NCBI RefSeq assembly: GCF_022662195.1
Contig: NZ_JAKMCS010000007.1
Coordinates: 186,001 to 250,000, forward strand
Direction: 5' to 3'
Origin: Aestuariivivens insulae
Lineage (GTDB): Bacteria > Bacteroidota > Bacteroidia > Flavobacteriales > Flavobacteriaceae
DNA length: 64,000 nucleotides
Below the pieces are notes generated by a model. It saw only the letters and a program-made list of their open reading frames with translations. It was not told the DNA's origin and ran no database searches. The translations under genes were made by a program, and so were the position numbers. This document shows positions 55,902-64,000 of the stretch, one piece after another (position 1 is the stretch's first letter; every line of letters starts with the position of its first letter).

Positions 55902-56195
55902 TTTCATAAAAATTTCCATTCTGAAAAGGGTACAGTGCAAGTCACCGAACAAGTTACCCTCCAAGTCACCCCCCAAGTCACCCCTCAAGTCAAAAATCTA
56001 TTGAAAGTTGTTACAGAGGAGCATAATAGACAGGAATTACAGGAATTGCTCAATTTGTCAGATAGAAAATATTTCAGGGAAAATTACTTACAACCAGCAC
56101 TTGATGCAGAATTAATAGAAATGACCATTCCTGACAAGCCTAAAAGCAGTAAGCAAAAATATAGGTTAACTGAAAAGGGAAAACAAATTAAATAA
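55902..56195 (+). pseudogene. C-terminal fragment with VTxQ repeats and winged helix
   Basis: The frame is open from 55902, with a GTG at 55935 as the only plausible start, and encodes QVTEQVTLQVTPQVTPQVKN followed by LLKVV and a winged-helix segment (LNLSDRKYFRENYLQPALDA; KYRLTEKGKQIK). Such QVTxQVTxQV linkers plus winged helix form the C-terminal tail of many Bacteroidota AlbA_2/ATPase-type or Fic-type regulators. The preceding Fic gene already has its own ending, so this is most likely the tail of another, lost gene. A short expressed protein is not excluded. Confidence 0.55.
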
Positions 56196-56687
56196 ACTTT
56201 GTGTTAGTTCAATATATTTTGGCTTTAGAACGATTTATTGGTCAGAAAATTAAAAAGATATTAACAGCCCTAAAAAACAGATTGAAAATTTGTCTCTCGT
56301 TTGTACCTCGAGGCCAGTGACCACCCATGAATCAAGCAAAGTTACATATTGTGTCGTAAATAGATTACATTAAGGATTTTAAGTATTGATTAAAGACATA
56401 TTAATTCTAAATGTTTACGGAGAGTCAATTTAAATAATAGGATTAAAATAACAATATTTCAATTAAAAGGCGTTTCTTTGTATGGTATTAGCAACATTAT
56501 TATTAAGTAAAGATTTTTTTATTCCTTCCTAGTTTTTTATTGCTAACACATACTTTGATGTATTTCTATACTGCTCGTTACTATTAATATTTCAACTTGT
56601 AAGTAGGTCATAGCACATTACAGTAAATCATGTTAAACATTTAAAAGGCTTAGTTAATAGACGTTGCCTTTTATTAAACTATATTAT
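56196..56687. other. Intergenic region before the bS21 operon
   Basis: No convincing gene is visible in these 492 bases. At 56643-56672 AAAAGGC faces GCCTTTT across a 16-base loop, ending 15 bases before the ATG of the ribosomal protein gene. It could be a terminator-like attenuator or a protein-binding leader. There is no Shine-Dalgarno sequence before that ATG. The right edge of the mnmE-adjacent islet probably lies in this stretch, but I found no direct repeat of the mnmE end. Confidence 0.5.
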
Positions 56688-56882
56688 ATGCTTATTATAA
56701 AAGTAACTACAGGAGAAAATATTGAACGAGCTTTAAAGCGCTATAAACAAAAAGTAAGAAAGACAAAACAGTTAAGAGTGTTGAAAGGGAATCAGCATTT
56801 TACTAAAAAATCACTTAAAAGAAGAGAGGAAATAGCCAAAGCTAGATATAAAGAAGACTACGAACGATCAAAAGAAATATAA
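56688..56882 (+). CDS. rpsU: Divergent bS21 ribosomal protein paralog
   Basis: 64 residues from MLIIKVTTGENIERALKRYK; an earlier in-frame start at 56664 adds eight hydrophobic residues without homology. The length and the GENIERALKRYK start, then KKSLKRREEIAKARYKEDYE, are bS21. From memory the usual Flavobacteria protein begins MLIIPIKEGENID and has a TMRQLRARQ segment, while this one has TKQLRVLKGNQHF and many more lysines, so it looks like a second, variant copy. In Bacteroidota bS21 helps hide the 16S anti-Shine-Dalgarno end. The next gene starts 6 bases downstream. Confidence 0.85.
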   Translation: MLIIKVTTGENIERALKRYKQKVRKTKQLRVLKGNQHFTKKSLKRREEIAKARYKEDYERSKEI

Positions 56883-56888
56883 ATTATT

Positions 56889-57626
56889 ATGACCGATTTG
56901 CATTTAGCAGTATTAATCGATGGAGATAATGTACCTTCCGCTTATGTTAAGGAATTACTTGAGGAAATTGCTAAATATGGCAATCCAACAGTAAAGCGAA
57001 TTTATGGCGATTGGACAAACCCCAGTTTGGTTAAGTGGAAAAAGGTGCTGCTTGAAAATGCCATAACGCCCATTCAGCAGTATGGATATACCACAGGCAA
57101 GAATGCAACCGATTCGGCAATGATAATTGATGCTATGGATATTTTGTACTCAGAAAAGGTAAAAGGGTTTTGTTTGGTATCCAGTGATAGTGATTTTACA
57201 AAGCTTGCCACAAGGCTTAGAGAAGCAGGGATGATTGTTTATGGTATAGGTGAAAAGAAAACCCCCAATCCCTTTATCGTGGCATGCGATAAGTTTATTT
57301 ATCTTGAAATTTTAAAAAAGGAAGCCGAGCAAGATGATTCAACTTCCTTAAAAACTAAACCACCCAAACCCAAGGTAGATAAGATTACACCTGCAGTTGT
57401 TAATTTAATCAAATCGACCATTTCTGACTTAGAAGACGACGAAGGTTGGGCGTTTTTAGGAGAAGTAGGCACATTAATTCAAAAGAAGCAACCAAATTTC
57501 GACCCAAGGAATTATGGTTATCAAAAGCTTACCCCATTAATTAAATCAATTGACAATATTGAAATTGAACCGCGAAAAAACCCAAACAATAAGCAAAAGC
57601 TTATCTACGTCAAAATAGTTCAATAA
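56889..57626 (+). CDS. NYN-domain putative RNase with C-terminal OST-HTH/LOTUS domain
   Basis: 245 residues, no signal peptide. The NYN (PIN-like, LabA/DUF88) domain fills about 1-145: VLIDGDNVPSAYVKELLEEI with Asp11 and Asp13, then KNATDSAMIIDAMDILYSEK with Asp75, and CLVSSDSDFTKLATRLREAG with Asp100 and Asp102, forming the acidic metal site of RNases. A Lys/Pro-rich linker follows and then an OST-HTH-like RNA-binding domain (about 165-243; LGEVGTLIQKKQPNFDPRNY, GYQKLTPLIKSI). It lies between the bS21 and sigma genes with gaps of 6 and 11 bases, so it belongs to the same operon. Confidence 0.88.
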   Translation: MTDLHLAVLIDGDNVPSAYVKELLEEIAKYGNPTVKRIYGDWTNPSLVKWKKVLLENAITPIQQYGYTTGKNATDSAMIIDAMDILYSEKVKGFCLVSSDSDFTKLATRLREAGMIVYGIGEKKTPNPFIVACDKFIYLEILKKEAEQDDSTSLKTKPPKPKVDKITPAVVNLIKSTISDLEDDEGWAFLGEVGTLIQKKQPNFDPRNYGYQKLTPLIKSIDNIEIEPRKNPNNKQKLIYVKIVQ

Positions 57627-57637
57627 CACTTACTTGA

Positions 57638-58501
57638 ATGAGACCGCTCCAAATAATTGGCCAAATAACCGATAGAAATGATCTATCGGTTAGTAAATAT
57701 CTCAGCGATATTAACAAAATTAATTTGGTATCGTTAGAAAGAGAGGTCGAGTTAGCTATACAAATTAAAAAAGGAAACCAACAAGCTCTTAATGAGTTAA
57801 TTAATGCCAATCTTAGATTTGTTGTGTCTGTAGCAAAGCAATATCAAAATAGGGGCATGTCTCTTTCAGATTTAATAAATGAAGGCAATTTGGGATTGCT
57901 TAAAGCGGCTACAAAATTTGATGAAACACGTGGATTTAAGTTTATTTCCTATGCTGTTTGGTGGATAAGGCAAGGGATAGTACAATCGCTTTCTCAAAAT
58001 TCAAGAACAGTGAGGCTTCCCCTTAACAAGATTGGTCTGTTGAGCAAAATAAAAAAGGCGGAGGTTTGTTTTGAACAAAAGCATTATCGGGAGCCGACCG
58101 TAGATGAAATTTCTGAAATCATTGATGTTTCCAATGATGAAATTGAACTTTGTATAAAAAGTTCTGGTTATTGTGCTTCCATGGATGCGCCTTTATCTGA
58201 AGATTCGAACCTTAATATGCATAATGTTATTAAAGCTGAGAATTTTCCAACTCCAGATGCCGTTCTGTTTTTAGATTCGCTCCAGTGCGATTTGGATGCC
58301 GTTTTGAATTCGCTATCCGAAAGAGAGTCAGAGATCATCAAGCTCTACTATGGTATTGGTACAGAATCTGCAATGAATTTGGTAGAAATAGCAGAATTAT
58401 TTGGAATAACTAGAGAGCGGGTTAGACAAATAAAAGAATTAGCCATTTTAAAAATTAAAGATTCAAATAAGTCCCAAATATTATTAAAGTATTTAGGCTA
58501 A
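57638..58501 (+). CDS. Divergent RpoD-like sigma-70 factor
   Basis: 287 residues, the same size as the primary sigma factor of Flavobacteria. Region 1.2 reads SVSKYLSDINKINLVSLERE, region 2 has NLRFVVSVAKQYQNRGMSLS, DLINEGNLGLLKAATKFDET and FKFISYAVWWIRQGIVQSL, region 3 follows RLPLNKIG, and region 4 ends ELFGITRERVRQIKELAILK. From memory the housekeeping RpoD differs at many positions (for example WWIRQSILQALAEQSR), so this looks like a group-2-type paralog that could read related TAnnTTTG promoters. It is the last gene of the bS21-NYN-sigma operon. Confidence 0.85.
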   Translation: MRPLQIIGQITDRNDLSVSKYLSDINKINLVSLEREVELAIQIKKGNQQALNELINANLRFVVSVAKQYQNRGMSLSDLINEGNLGLLKAATKFDETRGFKFISYAVWWIRQGIVQSLSQNSRTVRLPLNKIGLLSKIKKAEVCFEQKHYREPTVDEISEIIDVSNDEIELCIKSSGYCASMDAPLSEDSNLNMHNVIKAENFPTPDAVLFLDSLQCDLDAVLNSLSERESEIIKLYYGIGTESAMNLVEIAELFGITRERVRQIKELAILKIKDSNKSQILLKYLG

Positions 58502-58843
58502 AAGGTTTATTGGGATTCCTTGGGAGTATAATTTGTGTTTTATAGATTATCAGTTAAGTTTCTTCTATAGTATACATTACGGCCATTTTAAAAGTAGTAA
58601 ATGTATAGCTATATAAATATCCAAACCCTTATAAATTAAATCAACTAGATATAAGTTTGGCCATGCAAGATCTCATATCCAAAATATTTTTTATGTAACT
58701 TATTAATACGTAATTAATTAGAATTTGTTGCTTGTTTATTTTGAAAGAATAATCTTCTTCAAAACATAAAAAAACAGATTAAATGCTAAAAATGTCGACA
58801 AAATGTATTATGTTTGTTGCGAAGTGTTATTAAAATTTACGAT

Positions 58844-59290
58844 ATGCAAACAAAAATTATTTTTTTTACGATATGTTTTTTTATGGCAACTGGTGTTGGT
58901 TTTGCCCAAAAGAATAAAGGGGAAAAGAGTATAATTAGTGAAGGCGTTGCAATAAAAAAATATCATAATAAACCAGAGTTAGAGCGTATGCCAAAGGGGC
59001 AATTGTTAGGCCTTTATGTGGAACGTATTGAAAGTTTGGTGAAATTATTACCATACATTGCTTTTGCTACTAAACCAGGAGTGACCATGTCTACATTAGG
59101 TATTCCAAGTGATAAAGATAATAGCAAAAGTTTAGAAGAACAATTCGAGGCTACCGATAAGTTTTTAGAAGCTAATTCTGAATTTCAAAAACGTATATTA
59201 CCTTATTCAGATACAGATGATTTGGTTTCTGCTATCCTATTTTACGAAGAAACCTTAAAAATGTTACATGAATATTCAGAGTATCATTAA
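58844..59290 (+). CDS. Hypothetical secreted protein
   Basis: 148 residues from MQTKIIFFTICFFMATGVGF, a signal peptide ending FAQ; an upstream TTG-type start would spoil it. The mature protein is helical (MPKGQLLGLYVERIESLVKL; SLEEQFEATDKFLEANSEFQ; SAILFYEETLKMLHEYSEYH) with no cysteine. I do not recognise a family. TATGTTTG at 58809-58816 is a fair -7 element about 28 bases before the ATG. The 342 bases between the sigma gene and this one hold no other gene. Confidence 0.65.
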   Translation: MQTKIIFFTICFFMATGVGFAQKNKGEKSIISEGVAIKKYHNKPELERMPKGQLLGLYVERIESLVKLLPYIAFATKPGVTMSTLGIPSDKDNSKSLEEQFEATDKFLEANSEFQKRILPYSDTDDLVSAILFYEETLKMLHEYSEYH

Positions 59291-59430
59291 GTAGGGTACT
59301 TTCAATTATAAGTAAACTAATTAAAGCTGGTGCTAACGCATTGGCTTTTATATTTTAAAAACTGCCTATATGGGCCACCATGATTTTAACATAATTTTAA
59401 GAAATTTAATCTGTTGTTATTTTAATCGAT

Positions 59431-59529
59431 AAAAACATGCATTACGTCGATTAATCGAACATGTTTTTTTGTAAAAGATGCATTTTGTCGTAAAAATTTG
59501 CATTACATGGATATTTTTTACTATGTTTG
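59431..59529 (+). promoter_or_regulatory. Hairpin and promoter before the beta-helix gene
   Basis: AAAAACATG (59431-59439) faces CATGTTTTT (59460-59468), with the palindrome TCGATTAATCGA inside the loop and a T-run after it; it may end the preceding transcript. TTTG at 59497-59500 and TATGTTTG at 59522-59529 form a -33/-7 pair separated by 21 bases, 39 bases before the ATG at 59569, so this is a good candidate promoter. Confidence 0.5.
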
Positions 59530-59568
59530 GCTATAAATAATAATTAATTGTATCTAAAGCTTTTTGCC

Positions 59569-60891
59569 ATGAAAAAATCTACCGGAATAATCTTATTGTT
59601 TCTACTAACAATTGGGAATATCTCTGCACAGCAAGAAAAGGGAATAGTAGGTATAGATAATTGGTTGAATAATTGGACCCAGTTTAGGCCAAATCAAGAA
59701 TACTACGGTGAACCAACACAAATTTTAACAGGTAATATAACCGAAGACACCAAATTATATAAACGGTACACGTACTTATTGTTAGGAAGTGTATTTGTGG
59801 TTAACAATGCCACATTAACTATAGAACCTGGCACTGTAATAATAGGTGATTTTAAAACTAATGGATCTTTAACCATTTCTAAAGGAGCTAAAATTATTGC
59901 CGACGGTTTAGAGACAGACCCTATAGTATTTACTTCAGGAAAAAGCGTTAAGCGCGCAGGAGATTGGGGTGGAATTATGATTCTTGGAGATGGGCCTACC
60001 AATAAATTTGGTAACGGGTCTATTGCTGCTTTTCATGAACAACTGGAATCCAATAATTATATAAATACAAATTATGGAGGCGAAAACCTAGAAGGAGATT
60101 CTGGTATACTACGTTATGTGAGAATTGAATATGCCGGCAAAAGAACCAAGGCCGCTGGATATTATAATGGGTTGTTGCTTGCAGGGGTGGGAAATAAAAC
60201 CCAAGTAAGTAACGTTATGGTGAGCTTTGCAGCTGGAGATGCTTTTAAAGTTTTGGGAGGCGAACTAAAATTAGAACAGGTAATATCTTATAAGGCTAAT
60301 GGAAATGATTTTAAATTTAGTTATGGAACACAATGCGAGTTGACTAATTCGCTTGCTATTCGTTCACCCTATATATCTAGTGTAGAAGGATCAAGAAGTG
60401 TTCAGGTAATGTCTTATGAAGAACAAGGAGAAGTTGATATGTCCAAAAAAGGAACCAATGTAACAGCTACCAATTTAACCTTACTAAACGATAGTGAAGA
60501 TTTAGCATCCGATATTAAGATGGGATTGGTTAGAGAAGGTGTTTATGTAGGGCATAATGCTTCTTTGGATATGAAAAAAACGGTGATATCTGGTTTTAAC
60601 CCTGCTGTTATTTTTGAAAATAAGATTGCTATAAATCAAGAAAATTTAGAAAAGATTCAATTTTCTGAAATGTATTTCAATAATTGTAACGGAAATATTT
60701 TTGTTGAGAACAATTCAAATAACGACGACTTAGAAAACTGGTATGGCAACAGTGCATTCTTTAATGTGTATTCCAAGGGACCCAATGGAGAAACGTTTAT
60801 TGATATAAATAATGCAAGACGTCCAGATTACAGATTGAAAATAAACAAAATAATAGCCACAAATAACGACCCAGATCTAATAGATGATTAA
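59569..60891 (+). CDS. Secreted beta-helix-like surface protein
   Basis: 440 residues from MKKSTGIILLFLLTIGNISA, a signal peptide; the open frame upstream adds seven residues. The sequence YLLLGSVFVVNNATLTIEPG, TVIIGDFKTNGSLTISKGAK, DPIVFTSGKSVKRAGDWGGI and SGILRYVRIEYAGKRTKAAG is typical of Bacteroidota parallel beta-helix proteins, in which stacked turns repeat T-I-x-P-G and D-W-G-G-I. No T9SS sorting domain is seen at the C-terminus, which ends with Asp-Leu-Ile-Asp-Asp. It lies just before the T9SS-sorted protein and its PorP/SprF partner. Confidence 0.75.
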   Translation: MKKSTGIILLFLLTIGNISAQQEKGIVGIDNWLNNWTQFRPNQEYYGEPTQILTGNITEDTKLYKRYTYLLLGSVFVVNNATLTIEPGTVIIGDFKTNGSLTISKGAKIIADGLETDPIVFTSGKSVKRAGDWGGIMILGDGPTNKFGNGSIAAFHEQLESNNYINTNYGGENLEGDSGILRYVRIEYAGKRTKAAGYYNGLLLAGVGNKTQVSNVMVSFAAGDAFKVLGGELKLEQVISYKANGNDFKFSYGTQCELTNSLAIRSPYISSVEGSRSVQVMSYEEQGEVDMSKKGTNVTATNLTLLNDSEDLASDIKMGLVREGVYVGHNASLDMKKTVISGFNPAVIFENKIAINQENLEKIQFSEMYFNNCNGNIFVENNSNNDDLENWYGNSAFFNVYSKGPNGETFIDINNARRPDYRLKINKIIATNNDPDLIDD

Positions 60892-61046
60892 AGAGCGCTC
60901 TCTTTATCATTTTAACCTAACAACCATACTAGATATATGAAACTCCCTGGATAAAACAAAGAAACCTTATTGTCTCAGTTAATTATTGCTCAAAAAAGAT
61001 TGGGCAATAATTGTTTGCTTTGTCTAAACCACTAACAACATAACAC

Positions 61047-62486
61047 ATGCGAAATTATATAAACATCCTAATAGTTGTTGTTTTGGCAGTTAGCCTGACA
61101 TCACCTGTAGATGCACAAGTCGTAATTAGTAAGCCAAATTTAGGGTTTAGCCAAGCATGTGCCAGTGAGTCATTTAACACGTATAACGTAACTTTTTCTT
61201 TTTCACCCGAGGGCGATTTAACAGCAAGTAATCAATTTATAATAGAGCTTTCAGACGAGACTGGAGATTTTACAAGCGCTACAGTAATTTATACTTCAAC
61301 AGCTGGTAGTGTAACAACTTCGCCGGCAACCTTAACGTTTTCGTTTCCAACTACGGTAGCGGGAGAAGCTTATAAGTTAAGGGTAAAGAGTACCTCGCCA
61401 GCGGCCAGTAGTACGCCGTCCGATGCCTTTCCGGCATATTACAAAGCACAGGATGAGCCATTTACCATCAATAATTTAGTGGCAACGGGTGCGTATTGCC
61501 CAGGAGGGAGTTATTTGTTAACGATAGATAACCCTGGTGAACCTTCAAACAATTCACCTTTACAATATCCATCATTAACTTTTAATTGGTATAAGGGAAC
61601 CGATCCTTCAAACTCTGTGTTTGTGGCATCAGGAGAGAGTTTGGTGGTAACCGAATCTGGGACATATTATGTAGAGACCAACTACGGTTCTTGTACTTCA
61701 AATTCATATTCCAATAGAGTTACCGTAAACGAATCCGGATCTGGATCGTCTTCAGAAATTGCTTCCAGTTTAGGAAACCCGTATTGTTCCGGAGACGGGC
61801 CAACAACATTGACCGCTATTTCTGGCCAAAGCTATAAATGGTTTAAGAATGGTGAAGAAATAACAGGGGCAACCAGTCAAATGTATCAAACCAACGAATC
61901 GGCTACTTATTCTGTTCAAGTCGATTTAGGGGATTGTACAGATACTGCTTCCATAGACCTTAATGCAGAGGGGTTTAACAGTGATATCGATGTTCCAGAA
62001 ACCAATTACATGAATGATGGGGAAACATTGATTGCGACTGTTACAACAGATGCCATAAGTCCAACCTTTCAATGGTATAGAAATGATACCTTAATAACTG
62101 GAGCATCCACCAATACTTATGAAGCGACACAATTAGGGAATTACAAAGTGGTAGTGTCCCAAACAGGAGGGTGTATAACTTCAATAGAACACCTTTTTGC
62201 TCTTGTCGATGCTTTTCCTGCAGTAGATAAAATTCCAAACCTGGTTAGTCCTAATGGTGATGGTGATAACGATACTTGGATTATCCCCCAAGCCTATGTT
62301 AGTGGAACAAATACACAAGTTGTTATTTATAATGCCCAAGGTAAAATTGTATTTCAAACTAATGATTACCTAAATGATTGGCCGCAAAATCAGCCAAATT
62401 TTAGTGCTATAAATCCTGTTTACTACTATGTAATCACTCCGGCAAATAATAATATTAAAAAAGGGTCAATAACGATAATAAAATAA
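61047..62486 (+). CDS. Secreted adhesin-like protein with type B T9SS sorting domain
   Basis: 479 residues with a signal peptide ending VDAQ. Several Ig/PKD-like beta domains follow, with cysteine pairs and the repeated pattern of YKWFKNGEEITGATSQMYQT and FQWYRNDTLITGASTNTYEA. The C-terminal 90 residues are the gliding-motility-associated (CHU_C) domain: IPNLVSPNGDGDNDTWIIPQ, VVIYNAQGKIVFQTNDYLND and VYYYVITPANNNIKKGSITI. Type B domains need a SprF-like partner for secretion; such a gene begins one base after the stop. Confidence 0.9.
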   Translation: MRNYINILIVVVLAVSLTSPVDAQVVISKPNLGFSQACASESFNTYNVTFSFSPEGDLTASNQFIIELSDETGDFTSATVIYTSTAGSVTTSPATLTFSFPTTVAGEAYKLRVKSTSPAASSTPSDAFPAYYKAQDEPFTINNLVATGAYCPGGSYLLTIDNPGEPSNNSPLQYPSLTFNWYKGTDPSNSVFVASGESLVVTESGTYYVETNYGSCTSNSYSNRVTVNESGSGSSSEIASSLGNPYCSGDGPTTLTAISGQSYKWFKNGEEITGATSQMYQTNESATYSVQVDLGDCTDTASIDLNAEGFNSDIDVPETNYMNDGETLIATVTTDAISPTFQWYRNDTLITGASTNTYEATQLGNYKVVVSQTGGCITSIEHLFALVDAFPAVDKIPNLVSPNGDGDNDTWIIPQAYVSGTNTQVVIYNAQGKIVFQTNDYLNDWPQNQPNFSAINPVYYYVITPANNNIKKGSITIIK

Positions 62487-62487
62487 T

Positions 62488-64000
62488 ATGGTGAAACAGC
62501 TTCTTTTGTATATCGTTTTATTTGCTTGTATACAGCAATTCAATGCACAAGAAGATGGTGTGGTAGCCCTAGATTTGCCCATTAGAAATGGTTTAAGATT
62601 CAATAGATATGCCATAAATCCAACCTTTAGTTTTGTTAGGGAACAAAATAAATATATAAGTTTTACCAATAAAAGACAGTGGGTTCAGTTTGACAATGCG
62701 CCACAAACCAATCTGTTCAGTTATTCAGGAAGATTTAGGGAAAACATTGGGGCAGGTATAGGTCTGTTTCAACAAGATTATGGGGTGTTGACTACTTTTG
62801 GCGGCATACTCAACTTTGCTTATAATGCTGTTTTAAATAGAGATAATAACCTTACATTCGGTATAAATTTAGGGTTTTACCAAAGTGGTATAAACGATGG
62901 TAAAGTAGTAACTAACTTTCCAGATTCCTCATTGGATAACATTCCTACTAATTCAGTAATGACAATAAACCCAGGAATCAACTATGGTACGGCGTTTTTC
63001 GATTTCGGACTTTCAGTAAACAATTTGGTGGCTTATAATTTTAAGACCTCTAAAATGCTCGAAGAGAATCCAGAGCAAAGTGTTCAGGCCCATGCCATGT
63101 ATACGGGGTATATGAATTCTCGAGGTTTTTTTGATCAGAGTAAGTTTTCAACATTAATCAGATCAGAATTCAAAAAAAATAACACCATATTTTCTGGAAT
63201 TGTCATGTTAGCCGTCCCTAAAGGCATATGGGCACAAGCAGCTTACAATACACTTTATGGGGTGTCTGCTGGGATTGGACTCAATCTTACAAAAGAAATT
63301 GCTTTAGAATATAATTACGAACAAGCCATTGGTGACTTATCTGGTTTCGGAAATTCCCATGAAATAACGATAGCCTATAAATTCAAAAAGTCGTATAGAT
63401 ACAATTACGCCGATGATGATGACGAAGAAGCATTGATTATGCCTTCCAATCGATCAAAAGGAATTGCAGCTAGGCGTAAAGCGGCCAGTAACAGTAATAG
63501 GCCAAGAGTGGTAAGGAAACCTAGAACAGTTAAGGAGAATAATAAAATAGCTGAAGCGACTAATAACGAGCAGAAAGCACAAACCCAAAAAGAAGAACAA
63601 GAACGTCTCGAAGCTGAAAAAGCCACAAAATTACAGGCCGAACAAGAAGCTGCTAAGTTAGCAGAAGAAGCTAGGAAAAAGGTAGAAGCCGAAGCAAAAT
63701 TAAAGGCTGAAGCTGCAGCTAAATTGAAAGCAGAACAGCAGGCACAAGCGAAATTAGCAGAAGAAACCAGATTAAAAGACGAAAGGGAAAGACAGGCTAA
63801 GATAGCCGAGGAACAACGTCTTAAGGCTGAAGCTGCGGCGAAATTGAAAGCAGAACAGGTGGCCCAAGCAAAATTGGCAGAAGAAAATAGGCTAAAAGTT
63901 GAAAGAGAAAGACAGGCTAAATTGGCCGAAGAACAACGTCTTAAGGCTGAAGCTGCCGCTAAGTTAAAGGCCGAGCAGGAAGCCCAAGCGAGGTTAGCAG
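62488..64000 (+). CDS. PorP/SprF family T9SS outer-membrane protein with coiled-coil extension, 3' partial
   Basis: Starts at the ATG at 62488 (MVKQLLLYIVLFACIQQFNA, signal peptide) and is still open at the window end after 504 codons. Residues about 25-305 form a barrel of the PorP/SprF type (NRYAINPTFSFVREQNKYIS; SGRFRENIGAGIGLFQQDYG; IALEYNYEQAIGDLSGFGNS). From about residue 340 a charged Ala/Lys/Glu/Gln coiled coil follows, with repeats of 40 residues (KAEAAAKLKAEQ) encoded by 120-base repeats beginning at 63703, 63823 and 63943. PorP/SprF proteins normally end near 300-330 residues. It pairs with the T9SS protein upstream. Confidence 0.88.
   Translation, partial: MVKQLLLYIVLFACIQQFNAQEDGVVALDLPIRNGLRFNRYAINPTFSFVREQNKYISFTNKRQWVQFDNAPQTNLFSYSGRFRENIGAGIGLFQQDYGVLTTFGGILNFAYNAVLNRDNNLTFGINLGFYQSGINDGKVVTNFPDSSLDNIPTNSVMTINPGINYGTAFFDFGLSVNNLVAYNFKTSKMLEENPEQSVQAHAMYTGYMNSRGFFDQSKFSTLIRSEFKKNNTIFSGIVMLAVPKGIWAQAAYNTLYGVSAGIGLNLTKEIALEYNYEQAIGDLSGFGNSHEITIAYKFKKSYRYNYADDDDEEALIMPSNRSKGIAARRKAASNSNRPRVVRKPRTVKENNKIAEATNNEQKAQTQKEEQERLEAEKATKLQAEQEAAKLAEEARKKVEAEAKLKAEAAAKLKAEQQAQAKLAEETRLKDERERQAKIAEEQRLKAEAAAKLKAEQVAQAKLAEENRLKVERERQAKLAEEQRLKAEAAAKLKAEQEAQARLA

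Noticed and set aside
52707-56687. Direct repeat of the mnmE end marking an island's right border
   Set aside because: Reading from 56196 to 56687, I found no convincing repeat of the last bases of mnmE, so the island boundaries stay open.
1-64000. tRNA or rRNA genes
   Set aside because: No cloverleaf-like segments with a recognisable T-loop sequence, and no rRNA-like stretches, were noticed in the intergenic regions; this was by eye only.

Overview
The window reads as a piece of a marine-type Flavobacteriaceae (Bacteroidota) chromosome. It is AT-rich. It carries a type IX secretion sorting domain with a PorP/SprF partner, a TonB-dependent receptor with a carboxypeptidase-regulatory-like domain, menaquinone genes, a bS21/RpoD-type gene pair, many lipoproteins with Bacteroidota lipoboxes, almost no Shine-Dalgarno sequences, and TAnnTTTG promoter elements. 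No rRNA, tRNA or CRISPR was seen. All family names come from reading the translations by eye; no database search was run.

Layout: (1) 1-5.7 kb: a nitrate/nitrite-type ABC importer (binding protein cut by the window edge, permease, two ATPases) and an alginate-export-type outer-membrane porin. (2) 6.0-8.5 kb: a frameshifted carboxypeptidase-regulatory-like protein, a transglutaminase-like protein and a 221-bp tandem repeat. (3) 8.5-21 kb: comM, followed by an accessory region in which unrelated single genes (lipoproteins, a metallo-beta-lactamase-fold protein, a DUF3500 protein, membrane proteins) alternate with partial copies of the comM 3' end and of the non-coding DNA downstream of it. This is the clearest unexplained structure in the first half. 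(4) 21-27 kb: a PHP-type metallohydrolase, a TonB-dependent receptor, and a PQQ-type sugar dehydrogenase fused to cytochrome c. (5) 27-37 kb: decayed carbohydrate-binding fragments, a DUF2891 protein, a tricorn-like protease, and an operon joining an unusual Nramp-like transporter to 5-oxoprolinase pxpABC. (6) 37-43 kb, minus strand: deoC-deoD-GNAT, a second deoC paralog lacking a catalytic lysine, and clpB. (7) 43-52.7 kb: YtxJ-like protein, DUF885 lipoprotein, small enzymes, menaquinone genes (thioesterase, menF, menD), a CvfB-like RNA-binding protein with a near-leaderless promoter, and mnmE.

(8) 52.7-56.3 kb: an islet directly after the mnmE 3' end. It holds the stub of a tyrosine recombinase, a three-gene HipBST-type toxin-antitoxin module with three operator-like repeats, a Fic protein with palindromes around its promoter, and the tail of another gene. 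(9) 56.6-58.5 kb: a tight three-gene operon encoding a divergent bS21 ribosomal protein, a NYN-domain putative RNase and a divergent RpoD-like sigma factor. It recalls the classical rpsU-dnaG-rpoD operon with the primase replaced, and is my best candidate for an undescribed system: an alternative transcription and translation-initiation programme. (10) 58.8-64 kb: secreted proteins ending in a T9SS-sorted adhesin-like protein and a PorP/SprF protein with a long charged coiled-coil extension that runs off the window.
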